64,000 bases of DNA from Brochothrix campestris (GTDB taxonomy: Bacteria; Bacillota; Bacilli; Lactobacillales; Listeriaceae), in assembly GCF_046058945.1 (NCBI RefSeq), contig NZ_CP175511.1:1-64000 (forward strand), in the 5' to 3' direction. The stretch's first letter is position 1, and every line of letters begins with the position of its first letter. A program made the translations under genes and the position numbers. The notes under the pieces are model-generated. The model ran no database searches, had not been told where the DNA came from, and was given only the letters and a program-made list of their open reading frames with translations. This document shows, one piece after another, positions 47,006 to 56,256 of the stretch.

Positions 47006-47889
47006 CACGTCAAAATGCAATTTCAACACCATCTAAAACAAAAGAGATCCTCCAAAAATATGATTTTATGTTTAAAAAGAGCTTAGGTCAAAACTTTATT
47101 ATCGATACGAATATTTTATTGAATATTGTCGAGGCGGCACGCATCGATGAAGAGTCAAATGTTATGGAGGTAGGGCCAGGTATTGGTGCTCTAACCGAAC
47201 AGTTGGCGAAATATAGTAAACAAGTATTGGCGTTTGAAATTGATCAACGTCTTTTGCCTATTTTAGAAGATACCTTGTCTGATTATGATAATATTCACGT
47301 TCATCATGAGGACGTGTTGAAAGCGGATGTGCCAGCCTTACTGGATCAATACCTGCCTGCTGAAGGTGGTGTTCATGTGGTGGCTAATTTACCATACTAT
47401 GTTACGACACCGATTATTCTAGGATTGTTAAAAGTGCCGCGGATTGAATCGTTCACAATCATGATGCAAAAAGAAGTGGCGGATCGTATTTCGGCAAAAC
47501 CTGGCACGAAGGCTTACGGTAGTTTATCAATTGCTGTTCAGTACTATATGCAAGCTGAGGTGGCTTTGATTGTACCTAAGACGGTCTTTATGCCTCAACC
47601 TAACGTTGAGTCCGCTGTTATTCATTTACGCCGTCATGAACAGCCAGTGGCGCATGTTGAAGATGAAGCCTTTTTCTTCGTTGTGACACGTGCCTCGTTC
47701 CAACAACGTCGTAAAACGTTATGGAATAATTTAACAGCGAGCTTCGCAGAATTAAAACCGCAAAAAGAGGCGTTTGCAGATGAATTGTCGGCGTATGATA
47801 TTTCGTTAACACAACGTGGGGAAACATTATCGATTGTTGACTTTGCTAACTTAGCAAATGTATTATTGAAATATGTGACCCATAAATAA
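47002..47889 (+). CDS. rsmA: 16S rRNA A1518/A1519 dimethyltransferase
   Basis: RsmA (KsgA) dimethylates two adenines in helix 45 of 16S rRNA. The 295-residue protein has SAM-binding [11 protein letters not shown] and catalytic [10 protein letters not shown]. The start overlaps the rnmV stop. The gene pair is kept in Bacilli. Its loss is known to give kasugamycin resistance in other species. Confidence 0.96.
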   Translation: MTRQNAISTPSKTKEILQKYDFMFKKSLGQNFIIDTNILLNIVEAARIDEESNVMEVGPGIGALTEQLAKYSKQVLAFEIDQRLLPILEDTLSDYDNIHVHHEDVLKADVPALLDQYLPAEGGVHVVANLPYYVTTPIILGLLKVPRIESFTIMMQKEVADRISAKPGTKAYGSLSIAVQYYMQAEVALIVPKTVFMPQPNVESAVIHLRRHEQPVAHVEDEAFFFVVTRASFQQRRKTLWNNLTASFAELKPQKEAFADELSAYDISLTQRGETLSIVDFANLANVLLKYVTHK

Positions 47890-47909
47890 AGAGAATGTCA
47901 CCTCGAATG

Positions 47910-48064
47910 AAAGTGAAATCAACTGGTTAGAAATAGAAGCAAACGACATTCCTAATCAAACTGATCATCTCGTAACCAAGGCCGCATTACTATTTTTCGA
48001 AAGAAGAAGAAGCATGATTCGTCTTTGTCTACAAGCTAGAACCGCCTTTTATAAGGCGGTTCTT
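47910..48064 (+). repeat. Post-stop repeat and hairpin downstream of rsmA
   Basis: Starts with AAAGTGAAATCAACTGGTTA (47910), the same motif as after gyrA. It later has TTCGTCTTTGTCTACAAGCT, the conserved half of the stem seen in the putative RNA elements. It ends with a perfect 11-bp hairpin AGAACCGCCTT/AAGGCGGTTCT (48039-48064). The hairpin lacks a U-tract (TCACAATTT follows), so it may be a processing or weak stop site. Confidence 0.6.
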
Positions 48065-48124
48065 CACAATTTAGTCAGTAATTAGCTGAAATAAAAAAAA
48101 ACTGATTTTTATCCCGAAAAATAA

Positions 48125-48192
48125 TTGACTTGGCGTGTCATCACTGATAAAATGGTTAGTTACTTGCTTTTTTTGTTTGGTTATGGTATCAT
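48125..48192 (+). promoter_or_regulatory. Two tandem sigma-A promoters of veg
   Basis: P1: TTGACT (48125-48130), 17 nt, TAAAAT (48148-48153). P2: TTGCTT (48164-48169), 17 nt, TATCAT (48187-48192) with TG at 48184. B. subtilis veg also has strong promoters. Confidence 0.7.
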
Positions 48193-48215
48193 TAAGTATA
48201 GTGAGGTGGATGCGC

Positions 48216-48470
48216 ATGTCAAAAACACTGGCAACTATCAAAAATAAACTTGATAGTCATTTAGGTGATCGTTTAATGTTAAAGGCAAATGGTGGTCGAA
48301 AAAAAATTGTAGAGCGTAGTGGTATTTTATCCGAAACGTATCCGTCAGTTTTTGTGGTTGAATTAGATCAAGACGAAAACAATTTCGAACGTGTATCATA
48401 CAGTTATGCAGATGTATTAACAGATGCTGTGGAAATTGTGTTTGATGTAGAAAAAGCAATCGAGGCTTAA
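48216..48470 (+). CDS. veg: Veg protein
   Basis: An 84-residue Veg-family protein, highly expressed and linked in B. subtilis to biofilm formation. The core [33 protein letters not shown] and [10 protein letters not shown] matches the family closely. AGGTGG abuts the ATG at 48210 and is 6 nt from the ATG at 48216; the latter matches the homologue start. purR follows, as in Bacillus and Listeria. Confidence 0.93.
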   Translation: MSKTLATIKNKLDSHLGDRLMLKANGGRKKIVERSGILSETYPSVFVVELDQDENNFERVSYSYADVLTDAVEIVFDVEKAIEA

Positions 48471-48504
48471 TTTATAATTAACAAAAATGAGTTATTTTTC
48501 ATGT

Positions 48505-48530
48505 GGCGAACACTTAGTTTGCCTTTTTTT
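48505..48530 (+). terminator. Rho-independent terminator after veg
   Basis: GGCGAAC pairs with GTTTGCC (one G-U), followed by seven T. Confidence 0.75.
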
Positions 48531-48847
48531 ATGTCCAATTATAAAAAAACGCTCACAGAACGTTTAATCGCGAAAGAACTTGATAGCGTTATCGATTAAG
48601 TGGTACTATAAAAAACAAAGCTTAAACGATGACAGTGCTGACGAGGATTGTTAAAAATAAAAAGAAAGCACAACGGCTCTATAATAGTGTCAAAGGCTTT
48701 TATAAAAAGGTATATCTCGTTCAATTTATTCATCATTAAAAAAACAAGCGCACGCTCGTTTTTTCTACTATAATAAGAGATAACCGAATAAAAAAAGAAA
48801 ACACGACATGATTGTTTGTGTTTAATAGAAAAGTGGGGGGTAAAACA
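48531..48847. other. Intergenic region upstream of purR
   Basis: No gene is visible. It contains several AT-rich -10-like sequences (TATAAT at 48680-48685 and 48769-48774), a small hairpin with six T (about 48742-48765), and TAACCGAATAA (48781-48791), which resembles a PurR box. A further partial inverted repeat AAACAC-N10-GTGTTT lies just before the purR ribosome binding site. PurR autoregulation is known in B. subtilis; here it is only suggested. Confidence 0.35.
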
Positions 48848-49666
48848 GTGAAAGTAAGAAGAAGTGAACGATTAATTGATATGACGCAACATCTTTTAGC
48901 TCATCCAAGAACACTCATTTCACTCAGTTTTTTTGCTAATCGTTATGAATCAGCTAAATCTTCAATTAGTGAAGATTTAATGATTATCAAAAAAACGTTT
49001 GAGAATAGAGGGATTGGAACGTTAGAAACATTGCCTGGAGCAGCTGGCGGTGTACGATATTTATCTAAAATGAGCCGAGAAAACGCAGATGCTTTCGTGG
49101 GGGAATTATGTACACGGATTGCGGACAAAGAACGCCTATTACCAGGAGGGTATTTGTTTTTGTCTGATATTTTAGGGGAACCGGAAACGTTACATACCAT
49201 TGGTAAAATCTTTGCTTCGAAATTTGTGAATACTAAAATCGATATTATTATGACTGTGGCGACGAAAGGAATTCCGATTGCACAAGCTGTGGCGAGTGAA
49301 TTGAATGTGCCGTTTGTGATTGTGCGTCGTGATAATAAAGTGACTGAAGGCTCGACAGTAAGTATAAATTACGTCTCAGGGTCATCGTCACGGATTGAGA
49401 AAATGGCGTTGTCTAAGCGTAGTTTACCTGTTGGTTCAAATGTTCTTGTCGTCGATGATTTTATGAAAGCCGGCGGAACGGTTAACGGCATGAAGAGTTT
49501 GTTAGAGGAATTTGATGCTAAGTTAGCGGGTATCGGTGTTTTGGTAGAAGATGAGAATGTCGGTGAGAAATTAGTCGATGACTATGTTTCGATAGTACGT
49601 GTCCAAAATGTAGATATTCGTCAGCAATCAATTGAAGTCGAAAAGGGAAATGTTTTTAACGACTGA
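48848..49666 (+). CDS. purR: Purine operon repressor PurR
   Basis: A PRPP-responsive repressor of purine genes. The 272-residue protein has an N-terminal winged helix (RYESAKSSISEDL) and a phosphoribosyltransferase-like domain with PRPP-binding VLVVDDFMKAGGT. It starts at GTG (48848) after AAGTGGGGGG. A longer ATG start at 48812 would put the ribosome binding site inside the gene and add 12 unconserved residues. guaC and other purine genes are likely targets. Confidence 0.95.
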   Translation: MKVRRSERLIDMTQHLLAHPRTLISLSFFANRYESAKSSISEDLMIIKKTFENRGIGTLETLPGAAGGVRYLSKMSRENADAFVGELCTRIADKERLLPGGYLFLSDILGEPETLHTIGKIFASKFVNTKIDIIMTVATKGIPIAQAVASELNVPFVIVRRDNKVTEGSTVSINYVSGSSSRIEKMALSKRSLPVGSNVLVVDDFMKAGGTVNGMKSLLEEFDAKLAGIGVLVEDENVGEKLVDDYVSIVRVQNVDIRQQSIEVEKGNVFND

Positions 49667-49796
49667 GGAATCTAATAATGGTTCTTATACAAACACGTTT
49701 GAACTGATAGGATGATGGGTAAGTATAAATAATGAAACCTCTGATTTTTCACACACCAGAGTGGTTCATCCATCATGAATAAAGGACGTGTTGAAT

Positions 49797-50111
49797 ATGC
49801 AAGTGACAGATGTGAGGTTACGTAAGGTAGAAACTGATGGTCGGATGAAAGCAATTGCATCAATAACCTTTGATGGTGAATTTGTGGTGCACGATATCCG
49901 TATTATCGACGGGAATGATGATCTGTTCGTTGCAATGCCGAGTAAGCGTGGCGCTGATGGCGAATTTAGAGATATTGCTCACCCAATTAACTCCGATACA
50001 CGTGCTAAAATTCAAGCGGCGGTTCTGGCGGCTTATCATGCAACCGACGAGACGGATGTGAAGGCAGAAAAGCCAGTAGAGGATAGTGTTGATACGGATG
50101 CAGAAAGTTAA
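49797..50111 (+). CDS. spoVG: SpoVG family RNA/DNA-binding regulator
   Basis: A 104-residue SpoVG protein with the conserved [21 protein letters not shown] and [18 protein letters not shown]. In Listeria and Staphylococcus it binds RNA or DNA and affects virulence and cell-wall genes; it is not sporulation-specific. The ATG at 49797 is 10 nt after AAAGGAC and matches the homologues, rather than the upstream GTG or TTG. The C-terminal tail is acidic. Confidence 0.94.
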   Translation: MQVTDVRLRKVETDGRMKAIASITFDGEFVVHDIRIIDGNDDLFVAMPSKRGADGEFRDIAHPINSDTRAKIQAAVLAAYHATDETDVKAEKPVEDSVDTDAES

Positions 50112-50131
50112 ATATCTGCGAAATAGAAGGG

Positions 50132-50187
50132 CAGATTGAAGTGGGACGTTGAGTTAGATGAACGTTAGACTTTAATCTGTTTTTTTA
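50132..50187 (+). terminator. Rho-independent terminator after spoVG
   Basis: CAGATTGAAG (50132-50141) pairs with CTTTAATCTG (50170-50179) with one G-U, enclosing an inner ACGTT/AACGT stem, followed by eight T. Confidence 0.8.
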
Positions 50188-50291
50188 TAATTAATTGATT
50201 ATGACTATTTCCTTGAAAAAAGTGTTGATTTACGCTATCATATTGATGTATATGACCTTTTTTTAAAGTAAGCGTGAGGAGGAGTCAAAGC

Positions 50292-51668
50292 ATGGAAAAT
50301 CACTATGCGATTGTACTTGCGGCAGGTCAGGGCACACGTATGAAATCAAAATTATACAAAGTATTGCACCCTGTTTGTGGTAAGCCGATGGTTGAACATG
50401 TCGTTGAACAAGTAAAGGCACTTGATTTTGGTGAAATAGTTACAGTGGTTGGCCATGGTGCCGAAACGGTTGAATCTCATCTCAATGGTAAGAGTCTATT
50501 TGTGAAACAAGAAGAACAATTAGGAACAGCGCATGCTGTTATGCAAGCTGCCCCTCTCTTAGAAGGTAAAGAAGGGATTACGCTTGTTTTATGTGGCGAT
50601 ACGCCGCTCTTAACAAGTGAAACGTTGGCAGAACTCGTTACGTATCATAAAGATAAAAAAGCGATGGCAACAATTTTAACGGCAGAAGCACAAAATCCGA
50701 TGGGATACGGTCGGATTGTACGTAATGATTTAGGAATTGTCGAAAAAATTGTTGAACAGAAAGATGCCTCTGAAAAAATTCAAACGATTACTGAAATAAA
50801 CACAGGCACATTTTGTTTTGATAACAAGGCGTTGTTTGCGGCGTTAAATAAAGTAACAAACGAAAATGCGCAAGCAGAATTTTATTTAACCGATGTTATC
50901 GGTATTTTACGCGAACAAAATGATGTTGTAGCAGCTTACCGGATGCATGATTTTTCAGAATCACTTGGAGTTAACGATCGTGTAGCCTTAGCACAAGCAC
51001 AGCAGTTGATGAAACAACGTATTAATGAAACGCATATGCGTCAAGGTGTTACGATTGTCGATCCTTTGAATACATATATCGAAAGCGATGTTATTATTGC
51101 AGCTGATACGGTGATTGAACCGGGTGTACGTTTAAAAGGTAACACAATAATCGGCTCTGATTGTATTATTTCAGGGGATACCGAAATTGTTGATTCAACA
51201 ATTGGGAATAAAGTGACGGTACGTTCATCGGCGATTGAAGAAAGCAACATTTCAGACGGTGTACAAGTTGGTCCATATGCTCATATTCGTCCGAATTCTA
51301 ACATCGCCTCACAGGTTAAAATCGGTAACTTTGTCGAGGTTAAAAATGCAACAATTGATGAAGGGTCTAAAATTCCGCACTTAAGCTATGTTGGTGACGC
51401 CACAGTGGGTCACGATGTGAACATTGGTTGTGGGAGTATTACTGTCAACTATGATGGTACGAACAAACACCACACTGCAATTGGTAACAACGTGTTTGTT
51501 GGCTGTAATAGTAACCTTGTAGCACCTGTTACGATTGCGAGCAATACATTTATTGCGGCCGGATCGACCATTACAAAAAATGTTCCTGAACATGCGCTTG
51601 CAGTTGCACGTGCACGTCAAACAAATAAAGAAGGATACGCTGAAAAATTCGGCTTTTCTAAAAAATAA
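50292..51668 (+). CDS. glmU: Bifunctional GlmU: N-acetylglucosamine-1-P uridyltransferase / glucosamine-1-P acetyltransferase
   Basis: Makes UDP-GlcNAc for peptidoglycan and teichoic acids. The 458-residue protein has a pyrophosphorylase domain with [20 protein letters not shown], then a left-handed beta-helix acetyltransferase domain (from about 250) with hexapeptide repeats and the active-site region near [11 protein letters not shown]. The start at 50292 has GGAGGAG upstream. It forms a two-gene unit with prs, as in most Bacilli. Confidence 0.97.
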   Translation: MENHYAIVLAAGQGTRMKSKLYKVLHPVCGKPMVEHVVEQVKALDFGEIVTVVGHGAETVESHLNGKSLFVKQEEQLGTAHAVMQAAPLLEGKEGITLVLCGDTPLLTSETLAELVTYHKDKKAMATILTAEAQNPMGYGRIVRNDLGIVEKIVEQKDASEKIQTITEINTGTFCFDNKALFAALNKVTNENAQAEFYLTDVIGILREQNDVVAAYRMHDFSESLGVNDRVALAQAQQLMKQRINETHMRQGVTIVDPLNTYIESDVIIAADTVIEPGVRLKGNTIIGSDCIISGDTEIVDSTIGNKVTVRSSAIEESNISDGVQVGPYAHIRPNSNIASQVKIGNFVEVKNATIDEGSKIPHLSYVGDATVGHDVNIGCGSITVNYDGTNKHHTAIGNNVFVGCNSNLVAPVTIASNTFIAAGSTITKNVPEHALAVARARQTNKEGYAEKFGFSKK

Positions 51669-51683
51669 TACGCGGAGGTTCTC

Positions 51684-52640
51684 ATGTCTAAATTGTACGA
51701 AGATTCAAAGCTCAAGATTTTCTCATTAAGTTCAAACCCTAAACTAGCAGAAGAAATTGCCAACAAGGTCGGTGTTCCACTCGGTAAATCATCAGTGACA
51801 CACTTTAGCGATGGTGAAATTCAAATTAGTATTGAAGAAAGTATTCGTGGTTGTCACGTGTACGTTGTTCAGTCAACAAGTGGCCCTGTTAACTCTAATT
51901 TAATGGAATTACTAATTATGATTGATGCGCTTAAACGTGCATCAGCTGCAACAATCAATATTGTAATGCCTTATTACGGTTACGCACGTCAAGATCGTAA
52001 AGCACGATCACGTGAACCAATCACTGCTAAGCTAGTAGCGGATTTAATTGAAAAAGCCGGTGCAACTCGTGCGATTATGATTGATTTACATGCACCTCAA
52101 ATCCAAGGATTTTTCGATATGCCAATCGATCATCTGACAGGTGTGCCATTATTAGCAGAACATTTTAAAAACACAGTTGATACGAGCAATGTGGTCGTTG
52201 TTTCACCTGATCACGGTGGTGTCACACGTGCGCGTAAAATGGCTGATAAATTAAAAGCACCAATTGCCATTATTGATAAACGTCGTCCGCGTCCGAACGT
52301 TGCTGAAGTAATGAACATTGTTGGTAATGTTGAAGGTGCAACTTGTATTTTAGTTGATGACATTATCGATACAGCGGGTACAATTACGTTAGCTGCCCAA
52401 GCTTTATTAGACAGTGGTGCGAAAGAAGTTTACGCTTGTTGTACACACCCTGTTTTATCGGGTCCAGCAATTGAACGTATCAGTAACTCAAGTATCAAAA
52501 CAATGGTTGTTACAAATACAATCGTGTTACCTGAAGAGAAACAATGCGATAAAATCACACAAATTTCAGTTGGTGGACTGTTAGGCGAAGCGATTTTACG
52601 TGTGCATGAAAACCGTTCAGTTAGTGGATTGTTCGAATAA
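51684..52640 (+). CDS. prs: Ribose-phosphate pyrophosphokinase
   Basis: Makes PRPP from ribose-5-phosphate and ATP; PRPP is the effector of PurR and precursor for purines, pyrimidines and NAD. The 318-residue protein has [20 protein letters not shown], the metal-binding [13 protein letters not shown] and PRPP loop [19 protein letters not shown] precedes the ATG, 15 nt after glmU. Confidence 0.97.
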   Translation: MSKLYEDSKLKIFSLSSNPKLAEEIANKVGVPLGKSSVTHFSDGEIQISIEESIRGCHVYVVQSTSGPVNSNLMELLIMIDALKRASAATINIVMPYYGYARQDRKARSREPITAKLVADLIEKAGATRAIMIDLHAPQIQGFFDMPIDHLTGVPLLAEHFKNTVDTSNVVVVSPDHGGVTRARKMADKLKAPIAIIDKRRPRPNVAEVMNIVGNVEGATCILVDDIIDTAGTITLAAQALLDSGAKEVYACCTHPVLSGPAIERISNSSIKTMVVTNTIVLPEEKQCDKITQISVGGLLGEAILRVHENRSVSGLFE

Positions 52641-52650
52641 ATTGTGTTTA

Positions 52651-52689
52651 AAAGCCCTTACCGATTTTTTAGCGGTAAGGGCTTTTTTT
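52651..52689. terminator. Bidirectional terminator between prs and ldh
   Basis: A perfect 13-bp stem AAAGCCCTTACCG/CGGTAAGGGCTTT with a 9-nt loop. T residues follow on the plus strand; on the minus strand the downstream sequence is also U-rich (AAACACAATTT). It lies directly beside the ldh stop, so both convergent genes use it. Confidence 0.9.
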
Positions 52690-53629
52690 AAACGATTGAA
52701 TCTTTTAAAATTGCTTTTAAGGTTGCTGCGGAATGTTCCATCTCTTCTTGTTCTTTTCTATTTAAAGGAACTTCTGCTACGAGAGAAATACCGCTACGTC
52801 CAATTACGGCAGGGGTGCCGAGGTAAATATCAGAGATGCCATAATGGCTACCATCCATATATGCGCTGACAGGTAAGACCGCATTTTCATTGTTGAAGAC
52901 GGCACGCGTAATTCGTGCTAAGGCACTAGCGACACCATATGAGGTAGAGCCTTTTTTCGCGATAATCGAGTATGCTGCATCACGAACGGCGATGCGAAAT
53001 TCTTCTTTCGCTTCATCGGTAAAATCAGGAAGCCATTTTTCAATCGGGAGATTACCGATACGGATGTTTGACCAAGCGATAAAGCCAGTGTCGCCATGTT
53101 CACCGAGGACATAGCCGTGAACGCTACCAGCTTCCACATTTATTTTTTCGGCTAAAGTTTGACGAAGACGGGCTGTATCGAGTGATGTGCCAGAGCCAAT
53201 CACTTGTTCGGAGGGCAATCCGCTCCATTTAAGCGTAGCGTATGTAAGGATATCAACAGGATTGGATGCAATTAAAAAGATACCTTTGAAGCCAGTTGCC
53301 ATCACTGCATCGACAATCGTTTTTAAAATGGAAAGGTTACGTGACACTAAATCGAGTCGTGTTTCACCGGGCTTTTGAGCAGTACCAGCGGTGATGCAAA
53401 TAAGATCAGCATCTGCACAGTCAGTGTAGCTTGCAGAATAGATTTTTTTCGGTGGCAGAAAGGGAAGGGCGTGTCTTAAATCTAATGCATCTCCTTCTGT
53501 TCGAGCGGTATCGACATCAATGATACCTAATTCATGACCGATTCCTTGGTTAACAAGAGCGAAAGCGTAGGCGGAACCAACGGCTCCATCCCCAATCAAA
53601 ATAACTTTTTGTTTGTTAGAAACTACCAT
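52688..53629 (-). CDS. ldh: L-lactate dehydrogenase
   Basis: Reduces pyruvate to L-lactate, regenerating NAD+ in fermentation. The 313-residue protein has NAD-binding GDGAVGSAYA, the loop region with conserved Arg in PGETRLDL, and catalytic His in GEHGD. GGGAGG lies 9 nt upstream of the ATG. A possible promoter TTGCAA-N18-TATACT on the minus strand lies about 40 nt upstream. A TTGTG-N6-TTGCAA sequence there weakly resembles a Rex site. Confidence 0.96.
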   Translation of the reverse strand: MVVSNKQKVILIGDGAVGSAYAFALVNQGIGHELGIIDVDTARTEGDALDLRHALPFLPPKKIYSASYTDCADADLICITAGTAQKPGETRLDLVSRNLSILKTIVDAVMATGFKGIFLIASNPVDILTYATLKWSGLPSEQVIGSGTSLDTARLRQTLAEKINVEAGSVHGYVLGEHGDTGFIAWSNIRIGNLPIEKWLPDFTDEAKEEFRIAVRDAAYSIIAKKGSTSYGVASALARITRAVFNNENAVLPVSAYMDGSHYGISDIYLGTPAVIGRSGISLVAEVPLNRKEQEEMEHSAATLKAILKDSIV

Positions 53630-53744
53630 CCATCATTACCTCCCTTAAAGTAGTGTTACATCTAATAGTATACGGGCAGTTAATTATAAATTGCAATTAA
53701 ACACAATTGTTCAAGTGTCTTGATTGCTAGAGCTGTTGTGAAAA

Positions 53745-53774
53745 TTGATTAGAATAACAGACAAAGGGTATAGT
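53745..53774 (+). promoter_or_regulatory. Promoter of ctc/rplY
   Basis: TTGATT (53745-53750), 18 nt, TATAGT (53769-53774). GGGTAT (53766-53771) overlaps this -10 and matches the sigma-B -10; a good sigma-B -35 (GTTTAA) is not present at the right distance. ctc is sigma-B controlled in B. subtilis and Listeria. Confidence 0.5.
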
Positions 53775-53811
53775 AAGAGAGAAGTCTAATTAATTATAGG
53801 AGGAAACTATT

Positions 53812-54432
53812 ATGACCATTGAATTGAAGACTAAGCCAAGATCTTTAGAGAAACATTCAGACGTAAGACGTGACCGTGAGGCAGGAAATATTCCAGCAGT
53901 TGTTTACGGTTACGGTATTAAAAATACCAATGTCAATGTGGATGAGGTCGAATTGATCAAGACGTTGAGAGAAAATGGACGTAATGCGGTTCTGACAATT
54001 ACGTTAGATAATAAAAAAACAAATGTTGTTTTTCATGACTATCAAAAGCATCCATTGTACGGTAATTTAGTTCATATTGATTTATTAGCCGTTAATATGA
54101 AAGAAGAACTTGAAACAGCTGTATCGATTCGACTCGTTGGCGAACCGAAGGCGAAAGCTGGTGTATTAGAACAAGTTCTCTATGAGGTCATTATTTCAGC
54201 TACACCGGCCAATGTACCAGAAACATTAGAATTAGATGTTTCGAAATTGGAAATAGGAGACACTTTAACAGTTGCTGATTTAACAGCAGGTAAAGAATAT
54301 ACGATCTTAGCAGATGGTGAAGATGCCGTTGTTAATTTACAAGCACCTCAAGAGCTTGAAGAACCAACTGCTGGTACGGTGGATGTACCTGAACCAGAAG
54401 CAATCCATGGTACGGATGAAGAAAAAGTCTAA
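53812..54432 (+). CDS. rplY: Ribosomal protein L25 / general stress protein Ctc
   Basis: A 206-residue TL5/Ctc-type L25 that binds 5S rRNA: an N-terminal L25 domain (about 1-92) and a C-terminal beta-barrel domain (about 97-185), ending in an acidic tail. TAGGAGG precedes the ATG. The position next to ldh and pth equals ctc in Listeria. Confidence 0.94.
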   Translation: MTIELKTKPRSLEKHSDVRRDREAGNIPAVVYGYGIKNTNVNVDEVELIKTLRENGRNAVLTITLDNKKTNVVFHDYQKHPLYGNLVHIDLLAVNMKEELETAVSIRLVGEPKAKAGVLEQVLYEVIISATPANVPETLELDVSKLEIGDTLTVADLTAGKEYTILADGEDAVVNLQAPQELEEPTAGTVDVPEPEAIHGTDEEKV

Positions 54433-54438
54433 ATCGAA

Positions 54439-54481
54439 AAAAGCGTCAAACCCAGTGTTGACTGGATTTGACGCTTTTTTT
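54439..54481. terminator. Bidirectional terminator between ctc and the cation efflux gene
   Basis: The stem AAAGCGTCAAA/TTTGACGCTTT plus inner CCAGT/ACTGG, with T residues on the plus strand and an A-run (54437-54442) serving the minus strand. Confidence 0.9.
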
Positions 54482-54485
54482 CGGT

Positions 54486-55370
54486 TTAATGACTGAAATT
54501 TGATATTAATAGCTCTGTTTCGGGTTCGATGTGAATGAGTACTTCAGCCAAAGCGAAATGTTTTTTGATGGAGTTTTCGATGTGATCGCATAAACGATGT
54601 GCATTACCAACCGTCATATCGTGTGGGACGACCAGATGGAAATCGACATACACTTCTGTACCTGCCTTACGTGTGCGAAAGTCATGGTAATCGATAAAAT
54701 GAGCGTGGTAACTATTAATCGTATCTTCGATTAAACGTTCTTCTTTTGGTGATAAGCGTGAATCCATCAACGGCGGAAACGATTCTTTTAGTAGTAAGGT
54801 TGCCTCGTACATAATGTAAAGAGCAGTTAACATCCCAATCACTGGATCCAACCATAATAGACCGGTGTAATGTACAAGCAGTAAACTGAGTGCCACGCCC
54901 AGTGAAGTCAAAACGTCAGTTGTTAAGTGCAACGCATTGGACTTCATCGCAACAGAACCGGCCTTTTCGGCAGCGCGTTTAACAATCATTCCGACGATGC
55001 CGTTAACAACCGCCCCGAGGAGCATTACGCCAATCCCTAAAAAAGGGAGGGTGATTTCAGCGGGGTGTCGTAGTTTGTCGATACATTCAACGATAATCCA
55101 AATGCCGGCGACATAAATCAGTAACGTCTCAACAGTCCCCGAGAGGTTTTCTGCTTTACCGTGTCCGTACGGGTGTTTTTTATCAGCAGGTTGACGGGCG
55201 ATTTGAATCGAAAAAAAGGTCAAAATGGAAGCGAATAAATCCATCGATGTATGGATTGCTTCGGATATAATTGCGACCGATCCGGTTAAAAAACCAACGA
55301 TTAGTTTGAGAATAAACATTGTTAGATTGCTAATAATTGATAACAATGTGATGTTTGTATGAGATTTCAT
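54486..55370 (-). CDS. Cation diffusion facilitator family transporter
   Basis: A 294-residue CDF metal efflux protein with about five or six membrane segments in the first 200 residues and a cytoplasmic C-terminal domain (about 205-290). Metal-binding signs are SEAIHTSMDL and HPYGHGKAENL. The metal (Zn, Mn, Fe, Co) cannot be told. GGAGGCC precedes the ATG. It lies on the minus strand between two plus-strand units. Confidence 0.9.
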   Translation of the reverse strand: MKSHTNITLLSIISNLTMFILKLIVGFLTGSVAIISEAIHTSMDLFASILTFFSIQIARQPADKKHPYGHGKAENLSGTVETLLIYVAGIWIIVECIDKLRHPAEITLPFLGIGVMLLGAVVNGIVGMIVKRAAEKAGSVAMKSNALHLTTDVLTSLGVALSLLLVHYTGLLWLDPVIGMLTALYIMYEATLLLKESFPPLMDSRLSPKEERLIEDTINSYHAHFIDYHDFRTRKAGTEVYVDFHLVVPHDMTVGNAHRLCDHIENSIKKHFALAEVLIHIEPETELLISNFSH

Positions 55371-55506
55371 GGGTGGCCTCCAATATTTAAGTTAAGACAT
55401 GAGTGTATCATAACATCGACTGTTAGTGTGGGTCTATAGCAATGATGTTTGCGGATAGATAGACTATAAGCTCGGGCAAGTATTGTTGCATTAGGGCAAT
55501 GCCGGC

Positions 55507-55522
55507 TGTTTCACGTGAAACG
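55507..55522. other. parS chromosome-partition site
   Basis: TGTTTCACGTGAAACG matches the Spo0J/ParB consensus TGTTNCACGTGAAACA in 15 of 16 positions, including the whole palindromic core. It is intergenic and about 54 kb from oriC, as expected for origin-proximal parS. Confidence 0.9.
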
Positions 55523-55559
55523 AAAAAGGGCGTTTTAAGTAGGGTGGTAATCAGAGCTA

Positions 55560-55568
55560 TGTTATAAT
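55560..55568 (+). promoter_or_regulatory. Extended -10 promoter of pth-mfd
   Basis: TGTTATAAT is a perfect extended -10, about 105 nt upstream of pth; no good -35. Confidence 0.6.
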
Positions 55569-55673
55569 GACAGGATAGTAAGCACATTAAATATTAAACA
55601 GAAACCAGGCTGAAGAAGCTTGGTATTGTTTCGGTGTTCTTAAACTGTAAAGAAACAAATGGAGGAAACACTA

Positions 55674-56240
55674 ATGAAAATGATTGTAGGCTTAGGTAAT
55701 GTTGGAAAAAAATATGAGGGTACACGACATAATATTGGTTTCATGGTCGTTGATGAACTCAATCAACGGTTAGGAGGTACCTTTAAATTAACTAAGTATA
55801 ATGGATCTGTTAGTACGGTGCTGTTTAAGGGTGTGAAAGTAATGCTCGTTAAACCGACCACTTTTATGAATGAATCGGGTCTTTGTATTCGTCAACTGGC
55901 TGATTATTACGAAATTGCGCTTGAAGACATCGTGGTCATTTATGATGATTTAGATTTGCCAATCGGACAACTGCGCCTACGACAAAAAGGTAGTGCAGGT
56001 GGTCATAACGGGATTAAGTCAACGATTCAACATCTTGGCACCCAAAATTTCAAACGCATTAAAGTCGGGATTACACGTCCAATCGACGGCAACATTGTTA
56101 ATTGGGTCTTGGGACGTTTTAGTAAGGCTGAGCAAACAGAGGTAGATGTAGCGATTAAGACAGCTGCCGATGCCTCGCAAAGTTGGTTAGCGACTGACTT
56201 TATTAAAGCGATGAATCAATACAATCAAACCTCAATTTAA
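55674..56240 (+). CDS. pth: Peptidyl-tRNA hydrolase
   Basis: Releases tRNA from prematurely dropped peptidyl-tRNA. The 188-residue protein has IVGLGNVGKKYEGTRHNIGF with the catalytic His, FMNESG, and YDDLDLPIGQLRLRQKGSAG. TGGAGGAA sits about 7 nt upstream of the ATG at 55674; an in-frame ATG at 55659 overlaps it. mfd follows 16 nt later. Confidence 0.95.
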   Translation: MKMIVGLGNVGKKYEGTRHNIGFMVVDELNQRLGGTFKLTKYNGSVSTVLFKGVKVMLVKPTTFMNESGLCIRQLADYYEIALEDIVVIYDDLDLPIGQLRLRQKGSAGGHNGIKSTIQHLGTQNFKRIKVGITRPIDGNIVNWVLGRFSKAEQTEVDVAIKTAADASQSWLATDFIKAMNQYNQTSI

Positions 56241-56256
56241 AGGAGCATCTCACATT

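Noticed and set aside
48531..48847. Small gene between veg and purR
   Set aside because: No frame with a ribosome binding site or conserved sequence; very AT-rich.
53766..53771. Sigma-B promoter of ctc
   Set aside because: GGGTAT fits the -10, but there is no matching -35 at 12-15 nt, and a sigma-A promoter overlaps; left as a note only.
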